From Phellopilus nigrolimitatus (lineage: Eukaryota; Basidiomycota; Agaricomycetes; Hymenochaetales; Hymenochaetaceae), in the NCBI GenBank assembly GCA_021029095.1, contig JAJOHG010000015.1, positions 434,001-498,000 of the forward strand: DNA of 64,000 bases, read 5' to 3'. Below the pieces are notes generated by a model. That model was not told the DNA's origin and made no database searches. It saw only the letters and a program-made list of their open reading frames with translations. Positions 46,840-57,489 of the stretch are shown here, piece by piece. Position numbers and translations under genes: made by a program. How positions within the stretch are numbered: position 1 is the first letter of the stretch; each line of letters starts with the position of its first letter.

Positions 46840-48753
46840 CTACATGTAAAAGATATCCAGCTCTACATCCATATCACGGCAGGCATTGACGGTCTCTACT
46901 AGCTCCAGCATCATGCGCTCACGCCGCACATGGGCAGTTTCCACGTTTCGCGGGACGTCTACAACCAGCCCTAGGCTGAGTTTTTGAAGCCGACATTTTC
47001 TCCTTACCGCGTTCGTCCTGCGCAGAAAGGCCGAAATCGCCCTGTCTTCGGATTCGGACCACTGATACAGAGTGCCCCAATAACGCTGAAATTCGATACA
47101 TAACTCGACGACGCTACTGGTTACAGCATTTAATGAATCTAGAACCAATGGACTCCCGACAACGAGCGATAACCTGCGGAAACCGAAGGCTGAGGAAAGC
47201 AGCATTGCGTTCAAGTCCAGATCGTCACTAGTATCCCCTGGCAGCGCTGCCAGCTGAACTCGCAGGGACGTCAGGGACGCCAAACAACCCGGGACACCGC
47301 TAGGCGCAATGGTTCCAGAATCATGGAACCTCGTGAGTGTTATATCCAGGTGTTTGGGTGCATATCCGGCCCGCGGGCGAAGAAGCCAGTAAGAGTCAGG
47401 GAAACTCGGACAATCAAGAGTTAGGACTTGGAGACTCTCCGGTGGAGTTACGGAAGCTAATTCACGACTGATGTAGGCATCTGGGTTGTTAAGAGGGATA
47501 AAAGAGGCAGGTATGAACCAATTGATATATTCTTCCGGATTGATATACGTCAAATGTGTGAGTTGCTTGAGCTTTGATATAGTCCAGCAAACTGCTTCAA
47601 GGCACTGGCCAAGCTTCCCAACGAGTCGTAATTTAACCATCCCCGAGCATTCAGCCAATGCTATCAAGAAGGTCTTTATCCCATCCGAAGGGTCGGACGA
47701 GATTTTCAGCGAGAGTTCCTTGAGATTCGGCGCATTGCGAGCTATCTCAGCCAGCACGTTCCATTCCTCCTCCATAAGCCATCCTTCATCTTCACACGCG
47801 CTGTGTTTCGGAACATAGATGGCGAGCTCACGCAACCTGTGCGAGCTTATTGTGGAGTCACGCAGCAAAGCGGTAAACGGACGCGAACCTCCGACGAAAG
47901 CTCGACGCTGGAGGCCGCGACGAGCAACATTTACCCACGAGCGATGTACAAGGCATATTTGCCTGAGCGTTTTATATTCAGAGCTGGCGACAATTTTGAA
48001 TATATACGGTTCAGCCACGGCAGCTTCGTGGAAAAGCGAGCTCATCTCGGACGCCAGGATGTCCACAATCATGTCAAGGATAACGCGTGGGACGCCTGCA
48101 GTTTCACGCCCTTCGACAGAAGCTGTGATTGCTTGCAACTGGCCGTACTTGTGTTCTCTAACACGACGATAGACATCAAACGCTTTTTTAAACGTGATCT
48201 GAGCGGGGTCGAAGGCTGGATTTCGGAGTGTGCACCAAATGACTGCACGTACGTCGTTATTGGCGAACGTTTCCCCCTTTGGCAGGCGTCCTGTCACTGT
48301 TTCGAAGACCTCTTGTTTGGGTCTAAGGGGAGATATGAGACATTCGTCTATAAGGATGTCAACGACCTCTCGAAACAGATTGTGCTCCAGAATGAGCTTG
48401 GCGATTAGCACGTCTGTCGCAGTGTCGAATGGGATCCAGTCTTGTTCTTCAGGATCGAAAACATTCATAGTGCTGTCAACTGCGCTGTCTGATGAACTCG
48501 AACGCGGGCACTGAATCTGACGATGTGTGTGTTGTTCTATGACGGATTCAATGTCTGTCGCTCGTTTGAAGGTAAGTTCGGTAACTCTAAACGCCGGATC
48601 GTTGAGAATGTCGAGGACGGCATCGATAGCGGTCGAGGAGATGTTCAATGAATACCTCAACAGCAGCTGGGCGACCCGGGCGTCGGATGCTTTGGAGAAA
48701 GGAACCCACGTCTCTGAGAGCGGTTCAAACACAGTGGCTCCGTAGACGTTCAT
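46840..48753 (-). CDS. Gene A, array copy I: F-box-like/LRR protein with two N-terminal repeat domains
   Basis: Single frame of 637 residues from MNVYGATVFEPLSETWVPF. I do not recognise the N-terminal unit: about residues 1-80 (VFEPLSETWVPFSKASDARV, LDILNDPAF, LTFKRATDIES) and a second, diverged copy at ~96-207 (VFDPEEQDWIPFDTATDVLI, NPAFDPAQITFKKAFDVYRR). An F-box-like segment follows (GVPRVILDMIVDIL, then CLVHRSWVNVARRGLQRRA), then leucine-rich stretches (NAPNLKELSLKI, MVKLRLVGKL, LKQLTHLTYI, SLQVLTLDCP, CLASLTSLRVQL, LQKLSLGLV) and an ending rich in Arg/Glu. Copy III of the array (57490-59394) is ~85-90 percent alike. Likely substrate adaptor of unknown function, specific to this lineage. 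Confidence 0.76.
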   Translation of the reverse strand: MNVYGATVFEPLSETWVPFSKASDARVAQLLLRYSLNISSTAIDAVLDILNDPAFRVTELTFKRATDIESVIEQHTHRQIQCPRSSSSDSAVDSTMNVFDPEEQDWIPFDTATDVLIAKLILEHNLFREVVDILIDECLISPLRPKQEVFETVTGRLPKGETFANNDVRAVIWCTLRNPAFDPAQITFKKAFDVYRRVREHKYGQLQAITASVEGRETAGVPRVILDMIVDILASEMSSLFHEAAVAEPYIFKIVASSEYKTLRQICLVHRSWVNVARRGLQRRAFVGGSRPFTALLRDSTISSHRLRELAIYVPKHSACEDEGWLMEEEWNVLAEIARNAPNLKELSLKISSDPSDGIKTFLIALAECSGMVKLRLVGKLGQCLEAVCWTISKLKQLTHLTYINPEEYINWFIPASFIPLNNPDAYISRELASVTPPESLQVLTLDCPSFPDSYWLLRPRAGYAPKHLDITLTRFHDSGTIAPSGVPGCLASLTSLRVQLAALPGDTSDDLDLNAMLLSSAFGFRRLSLVVGSPLVLDSLNAVTSSVVELCIEFQRYWGTLYQWSESEDRAISAFLRRTNAVRRKCRLQKLSLGLVVDVPRNVETAHVRRERMMLELVETVNACRDMDVELDIFYM

Positions 48754-48976
48754 TAGGCAGTATTAGACGGCTGAAGAGCAGAAGGTTTGTTTGAGCGATC
48801 GGTTGAAATAGACCACGTGACAACCCGACGCGTTATTTTGCTTTATTTTCTAGTTTAAGCAAAGCGCTACGCGGTTGTTTAATCTGCCTTTCCTCGAAAG
48901 AGGTAGTACATAACATCTAGCTATGCCGTGCCCCTTTTCTGCAAAAAGGAAAGGAAAGGCGCACGTCAGAAATTGG
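48754..48976. promoter_or_regulatory. Promoter block shared by the A genes
   Basis: The segment GATCGGTTGAAATAGACCAC at ~48797 and its flanks recur at ~53371 and ~59438, in each case upstream of a gene A position. It contains the palindrome CACGTG (E-box). Useful as a marker of the array unit. Confidence 0.6.
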
Positions 48977-49260
48977 ATGTGGAGATCAACGATGGTGCTC
49001 GGCAGACGCTCTCTCTTTTAGCAATCTCAGCCACCATCATCTTCGATGACCAACAAGAAAAAGAGTAAGCTAAGCGCTTTCGTCTTCAAGTCCTCGCGAT
49101 AATTGCGCACGAAAGTTTTATCCCGTGCTAATGAGTAGATCCCTCGCTGCATATCCGTGTCGAGGACGAAGCAGCCAGTGCCAATGAGGCAAGGCGGGAC
49201 ACAGAATTGACAAAGACTTAAAACTGCCAGGCAGATTGGAATTGCGTGTGCCACATGCAT
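48977..49260 (-). pseudogene. Relic of gene C, array copy I
   Basis: Minus-strand words match gene C (59628-61121): the KTKALSLLFF/LVIEDDGG segment (KTKALNLLFF/LVIEDEGD in C), and the DNA around GGTGCTCGGCAGACGCTC and CATATCCGTGTCGAGGACGAAG. About 80 bases are missing between them and neither end of the gene remains. Clearly a dead fragment. Confidence 0.75.
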
Positions 49261-49690
49261 CCAGAAATGGTCGAGTCAGCAACGAAAAGGGTCAGAAGGC
49301 GACAATGAAATGCGGCAATCGGCACGCGTCAGTGGCGAAGTAAGTGGTTATGTAGATCTCGGCGCATAATTGGGGTCAAACTCGATCGCTTTCAGCAGGA
49401 AGATACTGTACAGCGAGAGAACAGTGAATGTACAAGAACGATCAAGGGCGGATCACAAGATAACTTCTACCTGAACAGGTGGTGGGAGTGGTGGGAATGA
49501 AGCAATTGCTCCGGTCATATGACCCACTAGAACGCAAAGCCCTGCCGTCGCCTCCATGTATCCACAGACGCCAGGTATTCGAACTCATTTTTATCGTCCA
49601 AGCCTGCTTCACAGATATAATCGGCGTCCAGCGGCACAATTGCTGGGAGGTAACACGTCAGCCCGGCCCATGAGAAAGTTCGTCCGGACA

Positions 49691-51022
49691 TTATCCTTCG
49701 CTTTCTGTGTCAATCATCTCATCGTCCGAATCATCGTCCGAATCATCGTCAAGCATCTTCCTTTTGTGGCTTGTTAGTTCTAGAGGACGCCATGACGGCA
49801 GTCCGAGATTTGTCTCTACCGCCTGACCAATTGACGCTTTGTCCATGTTCCGCATGTCCTCTTCGAAATCCGAGTGGATGCGATCGGATAGACTGCACAA
49901 GAAAAGAAAACATTCGATGAATTCGGAAGGCCTGGTTAAATTCCATTTGAAACCGGGCGTGAACGTAGTCTGAAATTTGTGTTAAGGACAATACTAGACA
50001 TGAATTGCATGCGACGAACCGGTTGCGTATCACCTTCATCAGCGCCTGGAACATTCGCCCACTTTGATGCGAACAGTGTGAGTTCCCCCTCAACAACTGT
50101 GGCCCCGTAGACGAACTTATTCGGAAGACATATAGCACGACGCTGATGCTGCAGTCCGGCGAAATACATGGCTAGCTGGTTCAATGCTGGTATCTGCTCA
50201 CGAAGTTTCGATTCGACCACGAAGGTGGGCACGGTAATGGGACCGATAGTCTTGCACGTCCAGTGGAACCTGTGCCGTTCCGTCGATTTCTTCAAACGAC
50301 TTTCTTTTCCATGGAGTAGAATTTGCCACGCGGGAGACAAATTTTTGACGATGATGGCGTCCGCAGTAACAGTTGGAATTTGGAATGTAATTGCTTCTCG
50401 AGGCAGCGGGAGAACGACTTCCTGTTCAAAACTAGCCAATTCCAATCAGAGGGTATCCAATAAAGAGAAGAGGTTATCTTACAGAACGTCATGCTGTCCC
50501 TCCGTTCGTATCTCGAATGCAAGTTCAATGAGTAAATCCGATCCTCTTCTCGTCGAAAACTCCTTTTCTCCTTTCCCGGTCGACTTGGTGATCAGATGCC
50601 ATGCGTGAACCAAAGTGCGCAACAATTCTGAGAACGATTCATTATTGCTACCCTCGGGTTCGAATCGTTCATCCTGGATGGTCTGCGCCCAGTCACGAAT
50701 GGCATCAGTGAACGTTTTTTTGTATCCCAGGTTGTCGTGAGGCTGGAAGATAGATGTTAATAATCTAGGCGAGTACAAAAGGAGCAGCTCTGACCGTCAT
50801 ATTCTGGAGAACACGAGGATATTTGATGCTCTCCATGACACTCCTAAGTTCTTCACGAACCTTTCTGTGCTCTGGATCAAAACGTAGATCATCCTCAGTA
50901 TCCCTGAGAGGAATAGACTTCGCCCACAAGCGCCAATTTCTTTCGGATGAGGCTACTCTGTGGGCAATCTCGAGCGAGTTCTCAATTTTCGCAGGATCTT
51001 CAACTAACACTGAAGCGGACAT
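49691..51022 (-). CDS. Gene B, array copy I: unknown protein with acidic tail (at least 4 exons)
   Basis: I do not recognise the family. Start MSASVLVEDPAKIENSLEI at 51022; exon 1 ends ~50792 (...YPRVLQNMT). Exon 2 (PHDNLGYKKTFTDAIRDWA to TEGQHDVL) runs ~50740..50486. Exon 3 (FEQEVVLPLPREAITFQIP, then TERHRFHWTCKTIGPITV and PTFVVESKLREQ, QLAMYFAGLQHQRRAI) runs from ~50434. The last exon (LSDRIHSDFEEDMRNMD...) ends with an acidic DDDSDDDSDDEM stretch at 49691. The VESK word after a hydrophobic strand resembles the E-x-K of PD-(D/E)XK nuclease folds, and QLAMYFAGLQHQRR looks like the helix that follows; this is a weak inference. The acidic tail varies in length between copies through a 12-bp repeat. 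Exon borders near 49900-50000 are uncertain. Confidence 0.55.
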
Positions 51023-51065
51023 GGTCTGCACGGCTGAGGTTCTAACACCCAATTAATAACTAAAA

Positions 51066-51345
51066 ACACGATGCGCAATCATGCACCCGCTCACGAGGTA
51101 ACTTCCTTAAGCTTGGCTACCGCTTTTTCAAAAGAACTAAATGCGGGTCAGCGACATAATACGATGCGCAATTATACACCCGCTCACGAGGTAACTTCGT
51201 TAAGCGCTTCTTCAAAAGAACTAAAGGCGGGTCAGTGACATAACACGATACGCAACTATGCACCCGCTCACGAGTTAACTTTTTCAAGGATGGTCTCCAC
51301 TTCTTTAAGGTAACTAAATGAGGGTCAGCGACATAATATGTTTAT
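51066..51345. repeat. Tandem repeat upstream of gene B (three ~85-95 bp units)
   Basis: Units begin ACGATGCGCAATCATGCACC (51067), ACGATGCGCAATTATACACC (51161) and ACGATACGCAACTATGCACC (51244); each contains CGCTCACGAG and ends GGGTCAGCGACATAA. The duplicate block has two units at 55966-56150. Lies just before the start of gene B, so it may hold binding sites. Confidence 0.85.
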
Positions 51346-52560
51346 GAGCTGATTGCACGCGTACGATATCCTCTGGCCGCTGTGGAAACCAAACTGAGCC
51401 GTAAACAGTAGGGATAGGTAAGATCACATACTTGAACATGAGTGACCCGTGACTTGGAAACAATCAGTTTAAGACAAAGAATCTGAGGCATAAGCACGCA
51501 CTTTTCCCTTGATGCCCTGAGATAAGATATGTGACGTGCATTAGGTTGGAATCCGTGGAACAGAGAACAGGGTCACGAACGACTCATGATTTTCAACCAC
51601 ACCTCCTCTTGATAATGAAACTAATCAGTGCCACGTCGATGCTTAACGAGAAGGTGGCACATACAACTCGGGCTTGCTCGGAGAGACCGTTCCTCTAGGT
51701 CAATGAACGGCATCAGAATTGCAACGAGAACGCTTTGAACGGTAGCGCACTCATCGTGGTTGGACATGTGGTGTCGATACGATCTATGCTGAATGTCACT
51801 CTCGATTATTGTAGTCAGAACGCAACTGGCATGCAATGACGCACAGTTGAGGATGGTATTACATAATATTTGTGCCATTTTTGTTTGCATATGTAAGCGC
51901 GTCATTTTACTGTACTTGCGACTACCGCCACGAAGACGCCGATCACAAGCGTCGATCGTTGATTGTCGTGTATCACACCACTCCAAATTAAGACCCACGC
52001 GGGCTACCCAGGGCCTTTCACACATACGGACGACAAGGATGTTTCCCTACCCAAATCTCATTAACGCTCACCTGTACCACTACTACCATGCCTCCATTTC
52101 TGTCGTCTCCTCTTTCTATGTACTGTACTCCATCCCGGTCGTCTGACTCATGGTCATGTACCTCATGAACGTGAAGGTGCGTTTCCCTATGACTTGAAGA
52201 TCTCGGAAGTGTCAAAACAATGAGTGTCTTAGTTCGCTCTTATAGGGAGAAACTATTGGGTACGATAAGTGTGAGCACTCAAAAAGGCAAAGATCAAGCC
52301 GACATTCCTGACCCATGTACCTCTTTATGAAAGCTGGAAACGCCCTAAGGAAGAGTATGTAATGAAGAAACTCATGGATACAGCACGTTACATTTAAAAA
52401 AAATCTGTGCGAGGAAATAATAGTTTACACAAATCTTGTATGAATATAAGTTCAGTCATAACATTCAGGAAAGAGAAAGGATACCGATAGCAAGATTCGA
52501 AAGCAAACAACAATTCACGAACACTGAGGCTAGACCGCAACACAGCTCAATGCCATAAGT
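51346..52560. other. Duplicated non-coding stretch with a conserved open frame
   Basis: Most of this belongs to the duplication (to ~52296). A minus-strand open frame at 51621-52025 is kept open in the partner (56386-56766) with mostly conservative changes (for example ...CASLHASCVLTTIIESD / CASLHGSCVLTTIIESG), so it may be an exon of an unknown gene. No start or domain is evident. Confidence 0.35.
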
Positions 52561-52612
52561 TGAGCGTTATAAATCACTTGAGTCATCCCGCTCAACCTTT
52601 TCTTCCATCACT

Positions 52613-53010
52613 TATGGGACGGCGCACGCGATGCAATGTCGTGCGGACGCGTCCGAAGGAGCGAAGTCGCTGTCTGAGTCATCCTCCTCCATTTCAGTGT
52701 TTTTGGACATGGCTTCATCTCGGCCCGTCTTCGACGGGTGAAAGATAGGAGATATTAGCTTCGATTGAAGGCCTCTGCCTCGCGCAGAGGCCTTCGAAGG
52801 CAGAGGCTCTCGCACGGGAGCCTTAGGTTTATTCTAGCGTTCGTCAGGGACTCATTTGCTGAGATAGACTTTCCCTTCCGGCTACAAACCGACTTTTAGA
52901 GCAAGCTCTACTTCATGCGAAAATCGGGACGCGTGCTAAATGATTTCAACTTACCCTTTCTTCGGAGGCGTCGCACCACGATTTTGGCGCTTAGGAGCAG
53001 GCGACGCCAT
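52613..53010 (-). CDS. Possible small basic/acidic protein (2+ exons)
   Basis: An exon starting MASPAPKRQNRGATPPKKG at 53010 ends in a good GTAAGT donor. Downstream in the same direction, an open segment reads PVREPLPSKASARGRGLQS...EDDSDSDFAPSD and stops at ~52613. The joint between them is not resolved (the obvious acceptors give the wrong phase), so there may be a further small exon. The basic N-terminus and acidic C-terminus suggest a nuclear protein. Low confidence. Confidence 0.3.
52767..52795. repeat. Perfect 12-bp inverted repeat (hairpin)
   Basis: GAAGGCCTCTGC, a 5-base loop CTCGC, then GCAGAGGCCTTC. A third partial copy (GAAGGCAGAGGC) follows immediately. It lies inside the possible exon above. 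Confidence 0.85.
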
Positions 53011-53079
53011 CGATGGCGTTCTCGAAAGGGTGTGTATACGCCTTAGGTTGGGATAGAAGTAATAAGCAAGCGATGCATT

Positions 53080-53354
53080 TAAGAAGCTAAACGTGACCAG
53101 AAGAGCATATAATAATGTCGACAAAGATATGCCAGACTGATTTCCTCAAAGATCCTGAATCTTTTCCATACATACGGAGGATCAACCGAGACCGCGAGTT
53201 CGCACAGCTTATGCGAAGAAACCGACGAGTTACAAAAGAATGAAGAATGGGGACAGGACGAGAGGCGTAGGATGACTCTATGGGATAACCCTTTCCGGGA
53301 GATGCCTGTCCACGAGCGATGGACAAGGCACATCTGGCACGAAGTCCGATACAC
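53080..53354 (-). pseudogene. Relic of gene C, array copy II (middle part)
   Basis: Encodes CQMCLVHRSWTGISRKGLSH and SSVSSHKLCELAVSVDPP, matching CQMCLVHRSWTGIARKSLSH and SSISSHSLCELAVSFDPP of gene C. It is joined directly, at ~53355, to the promoter block that normally precedes gene A, so this is a rearranged fragment. Confidence 0.8.
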
Positions 53355-53545
53355 AGCGATCGGTTGAAATAGACCACGTGACAGCCCGGCGCGTTGTTTT
53401 GCTTTATTAAATTATTTTCTAGTTTGAAGCTGCCTTTCCTCGAAAGAGGTAGTGCATAACATCTAACTACGTATGCCATGCGCTTCTGCGGAAAGAAAAG
53501 AAAAGGTGCACGTGTGTGCATAAACGTCAAATTTAATCAAGAGAT

Positions 53546-54050
53546 TCAAAGCCGAATGGTTTCTATTACCAACCTCACTCTTTTTTTATAGAGGCATATG
53601 GGGGTGTCACTTAGGAAATACCATTTCTTGGTAAAAAGCTGCTCGTCTTTGGGAGTTCGCCGCGAATAATCTGGTTCCGTTCTTCTCCGAGATATGTTGC
53701 AACCGTCACGATCAACCTTTGAAGCCGGCACGATACTGCAGAGTTGTGAAGGAGGATTGAAATGTATTCATCATCCTCATTCAAAGCGTGCCACAATGGT
53801 CAATCAGTAAACTAGACGTGGAAATCAACGACGGTGCTCGGTAGACGCCATCCGTTCTAGCAATCCCGGCCGAAATCATATTCGATGACCAACGAGAAGG
53901 GGAGTAAGTCGTGCGCTTTCGTTTTCAAGTCCTCTCGATGATTGTGCACAAATTTTCAATTACGGGAAGTCCAAAGTTGCAAAGAAGTTAAGAAAAGGGC
54001 AGACTCTCCCGAGAAGCTATGCACTTAAGCAGGTCCTCCAAAGCAATGTT
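53546..54050 (-). pseudogene. Relic of gene C, array copy II (3' part)
   Basis: Contains EDDEYISILLHNSAVSCRLQ and LPKTSSF, matching the end of gene C (EDDDYISILLHNSAVSCRLQ, LPKTSSFCPRNGI), with frame breaks before and after. Its 3' flank (53360-53545) matches the DNA between A and C in copy III. Confidence 0.8.
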
Positions 54051-54598
54051 TAAGCTCTATTCTCGGAAGACGTGCAGGTTATGTGGCTGATAAAATGAAC
54101 TCGTAACCGTCTTTGACAGTTCTGGTTGCCGTCTTTCAGTTTGAATTTGAGCACTAGCTCTGTAGTCGTGCTCGACGCGATCCCTAATCTACGTACGTGC
54201 GTGTGCCATATTCTGGAAATGGTCACGTCAGCGCCGAAAAAGGCGACAGTGAAATGCGGCAATCGGCATCGCCACTGACGCGTGTAGATGGTTATGTAGA
54301 TCTCGGCGCATAATTGGGTTCAAACGCGATCGCTTTTAGCAGGAAGATACCGGATTTTACACACAGCGAACTTCTACCTGAACAGGTGGTGGGAGTGGTG
54401 GGAATGAAGCAATTGCTCCGGTCATATGACCCACTAGAACGCAAAGCCCTGCCGTCGCCTCCATGTATCCACAGACGCCAGGTATTCGAACTCATTTTTT
54501 ATCGTCCAAGCCTGCTTCACAGATATAATCGGCGCCCAGCGGCACAATTGCTGGGAGGTAACACGTCAGCCCGGCCCATGAGAAAGTTCGTCCGGACA

Positions 54599-55918
54599 TT
54601 ATCCTTCGCTTTCTGTGTCAATCATCTCATCGTCCGAATCATCGTCAAGCATCTTCCTTTTGTGGCTTGTTAGTTCTAGAGGACGCCATGATGGCCGTCC
54701 GAGATTTGTCTCTACCGCCTGACCAATTGACACTTTGTCCATGTTCCGCATGTCCTCCTCGAAATCCAAGTGGATGCGATCGGATAGACTGCACAAGAAA
54801 AGAAAACATTCAATGAATTCGGAAGGCCTGGTTAAGTTCCATTTGAAACCAGGCGTGAACGTAGTCTGAAATTTGGGTTAAGGACAATTCTAGACATGAA
54901 TTGCATGCGACGAACCGGTTGCGTATCACCTTCATCAGCGCCTGGAACATTCGCCCACTTTGATGCGAACAGTGTGAGTTCCCCCTCAACAACTGTGGCC
55001 CCGTAGACGAACTTATTCGGAAGACATATAGCACGACGCTGATGCTGCAGTCCGGCGAAATACATGGCTAGCTGGTTCAATGCTGGTATCTGCTCACGAA
55101 GTTTCGATTCGACCACGAAGGTGGGCACGGTAATGGGACCGATAGTCTTGCACGTCCAGTGGAACCTGTGCCGTTCCGTCGATTTCTTCAAACGAATTAC
55201 CTTTTCTTGGAGTAAAATTTCCCACTCGGAAGACAGTTTTTTGACGATGATGGTGTCCGCAGTAGCAGTTGGAACTCGGAATGCAATTGCTTCTCGAGGC
55301 AGCGGGAGAACAACTTCCTGTTCAAAACTAGCCAATTCCAATCAGAGGGTATCCAATAAAAAGAAGAGGTTATCTTACAGAACGTCATGCTGTCCCTCCG
55401 TTCGTATCTCGAATGCAAGTTCAATAAGTAAATCCGATCCTCTTCTCGTCGAAAACTCCTTTTCTCCTTTCCCGGTCGACTTCTCGATCAGATGCCATGC
55501 GTGAACCAAAGTGCGCAACAATTCTGAGAACAAGTCATCATTGCTATCCTTGGGTTCGAATCGTTCATCCTGGATGGTCTGCGCCCAATCACGAATGGCA
55601 TCAGTGAACGTTTTTTTGTATCCCAGGTTGTCGTGAGACTGGAAGATAAATGTTAATAATCTAAACAAGTACAAAAGGAGCAGCTCTGACCGTCATATTC
55701 TGGAGAACACGAGGATATTTGACGCTCTTCCGGATACTCTTGAGTTCTTCGCAAACCGTTTTGAGCTCTGGATGAGAACTTAAATTATCCTCAGGATTCC
55801 TGAGAGCTATAGACTCTGTCCACGAGCGCCAGTCTACTTCGGATGAGGCTACTCTGTTGGCAATCTCGAGTGAGTTCTAAATTTTCACAGGATCTTCGAC
55901 TAACGTTGGAGCGGACAT
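54599..55918 (-). pseudogene. Gene B, array copy II, with premature stop in exon 1
   Basis: Near-identical to the B gene at 49691-51022 in exons 2 and 3, but exon 1 carries a TAG about 16 codons after the start (ATT-TAG where copy I has ATT-GAG). The acidic tail is four residues shorter (DDDSDDEM). Other coding exons are intact and most changes are conservative, so the loss is probably recent or a later start is used. Confidence 0.7.
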
Positions 55919-55965
55919 GGTCGGCACGGCTGAGGTTCTAATGTCCAATTAATAATTGAAAACAC

Positions 55966-56150
55966 GATGCGCGATTATGCACCCGCTCACAAGGTAATTT
56001 CCTTAATTTTGGCTTCCGCTTCTTCAAGAGAACTAACGGCGGGTCAGCGACAAAATACGATACGCAATTATGCACCCGCTCACGAGGATAGTTCCGTAAT
56101 TTTAACTTCCGCTTCTTCAAGAGAACTAAAGGCGGGTCAGCGACATAATA
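55966..56150. repeat. Tandem repeat upstream of the second gene B (two units)
   Basis: Units starting ACGATGCGCGATTATGCACC and ACGATACGCAATTATGCACC, each containing CGCTCAC(A/G)AGG and ending GCGACA(A/T)AA. Counterpart of 51066-51345 with one unit fewer. Confidence 0.85.
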
Positions 56151-57075
56151 TGCTTATGAGCTGATTGCATGCGTACGATATCCTCTGGCGGCTGTGGAAA
56201 CCAAACTGAGCCGGCAACAGTAGGGATAGGTAAGATCACATACTTGAACATGAATGTCGCGGGCCTTGGAAACAATCAATTTAAGTCAAAGAATCTTAGA
56301 CATAAGCACTCACTCTTCCCTTGATGCCCTGAGATAAGATATGTGATGTACGTTTAGGTTGGAGTCCGTGGAACAGAGAACAGGGTCACGAACGGCTCAT
56401 TATTTTCAGCCACACCTCTTCTTGATAATGAAACCAATCAGCGCCACGTCGATGCTTAACGAGAAGATGGCACATACAACTCGGGTTTGCTCGGAGAGAC
56501 CGTTCCTCTAGGTCAACGAACGGCATCAGAATTGCAACGAGAACGCTTTGAACGGTAACGCACTCATCGTGGTTGGACATGTGTTGTCGACGCGATCTAT
56601 GCTGAATGCCGCTCTCGATTATTGTAGTCAGAACGCAACTGCCATGCAATGACGCACAGTTGAGGATGGTATTATATAATATTTGTGTTATTTTTGTTTG
56701 CATATGTAAGCAAGCCATAAGGTAGACGCCGATCACAAGCGTCGATCGCTGATTGTCGTGTATCACACCGCTCTAAATTGAAACCCACACGCGCTACCAA
56801 GGGTCTTTCACACATACAGACGGCAAGGAGGAAAGTGTTTCCCTACCCAAATCTAATTAGCGCTCACATGTACCACTACTACCATGCCTCCATTTCTGTC
56901 GTCTCCTCTTTCTATGTACTCAATTCCGGCCATGTGGCTCATGGCCGTGTACCCCATGGTGCGTTTCCCTATGACTTGAAGATTTCGGAAGTATCAAAAC
57001 AAATAGTACCGTAATTCGCTCTTATAGAGAAAACTATTGAATACAACAAGTGAGAGCACTCAAAAAGGCAAAGAC

Positions 57076-57489
57076 CAGCGCCCTGACCCCTACACTCTCT
57101 TCTCTGGCGTACAGTCTCCAACTTCGGGGCAATACGAAACGCCTGCTAGAGAGCGCGAACGTTCCACGGGAAGTGGCAGAGCGTGTTGAAGACTCGAGGA
57201 TGCACACCTGTGAGGTGAGGTGAGAGTGACTTAGAGAGAAGGACAGCGGCAGAGAGAGCAAATCGACTAAGGAGGCCCTATGTGTCATTGTCCGTGTGTT
57301 CAAGCGTGGCATCATTTGCTTTTTGATTCTAGCTGTATGTCATGGACGAGCTTATGCATCCCGCTACCTATATTCATATTTATGTATACCACTCTATATT
57401 ATAGTTGTGAGATACTCACTGCCTTCGAAAGATTGGTTTCCAAAGTACTATCGATCTGATACCGTCCCACATAATCAGTAGAAACGCAA
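57076..57489. other. Junction between array copies II and III
   Basis: From ~57327 to 57489 the sequence matches 46676-46839, i.e. the 3' flank of gene A including GTATACCACTCTATATTATAG. Before that (57080-57320) is unique DNA. No gene seen. Confidence 0.6.

Larger units (their letters stand above)
49262..52296. repeat. Segmental duplication, block I (partner 54212-57075)
   Basis: From the gene B downstream flank through gene B, its upstream tandem repeats and ~900 bases beyond, this block matches 54212-57075 at roughly 93-95 percent by eye. Small indels occur in the acidic tail of B and in the tandem repeats (three copies here, two there). Confidence 0.8.
54212..57075. repeat. Segmental duplication, block II (partner 49262-52296)
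   Basis: Second copy of the gene B block with its upstream tandem repeats (two units, 55966-56150) and flank. See partner entry. Confidence 0.8.
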
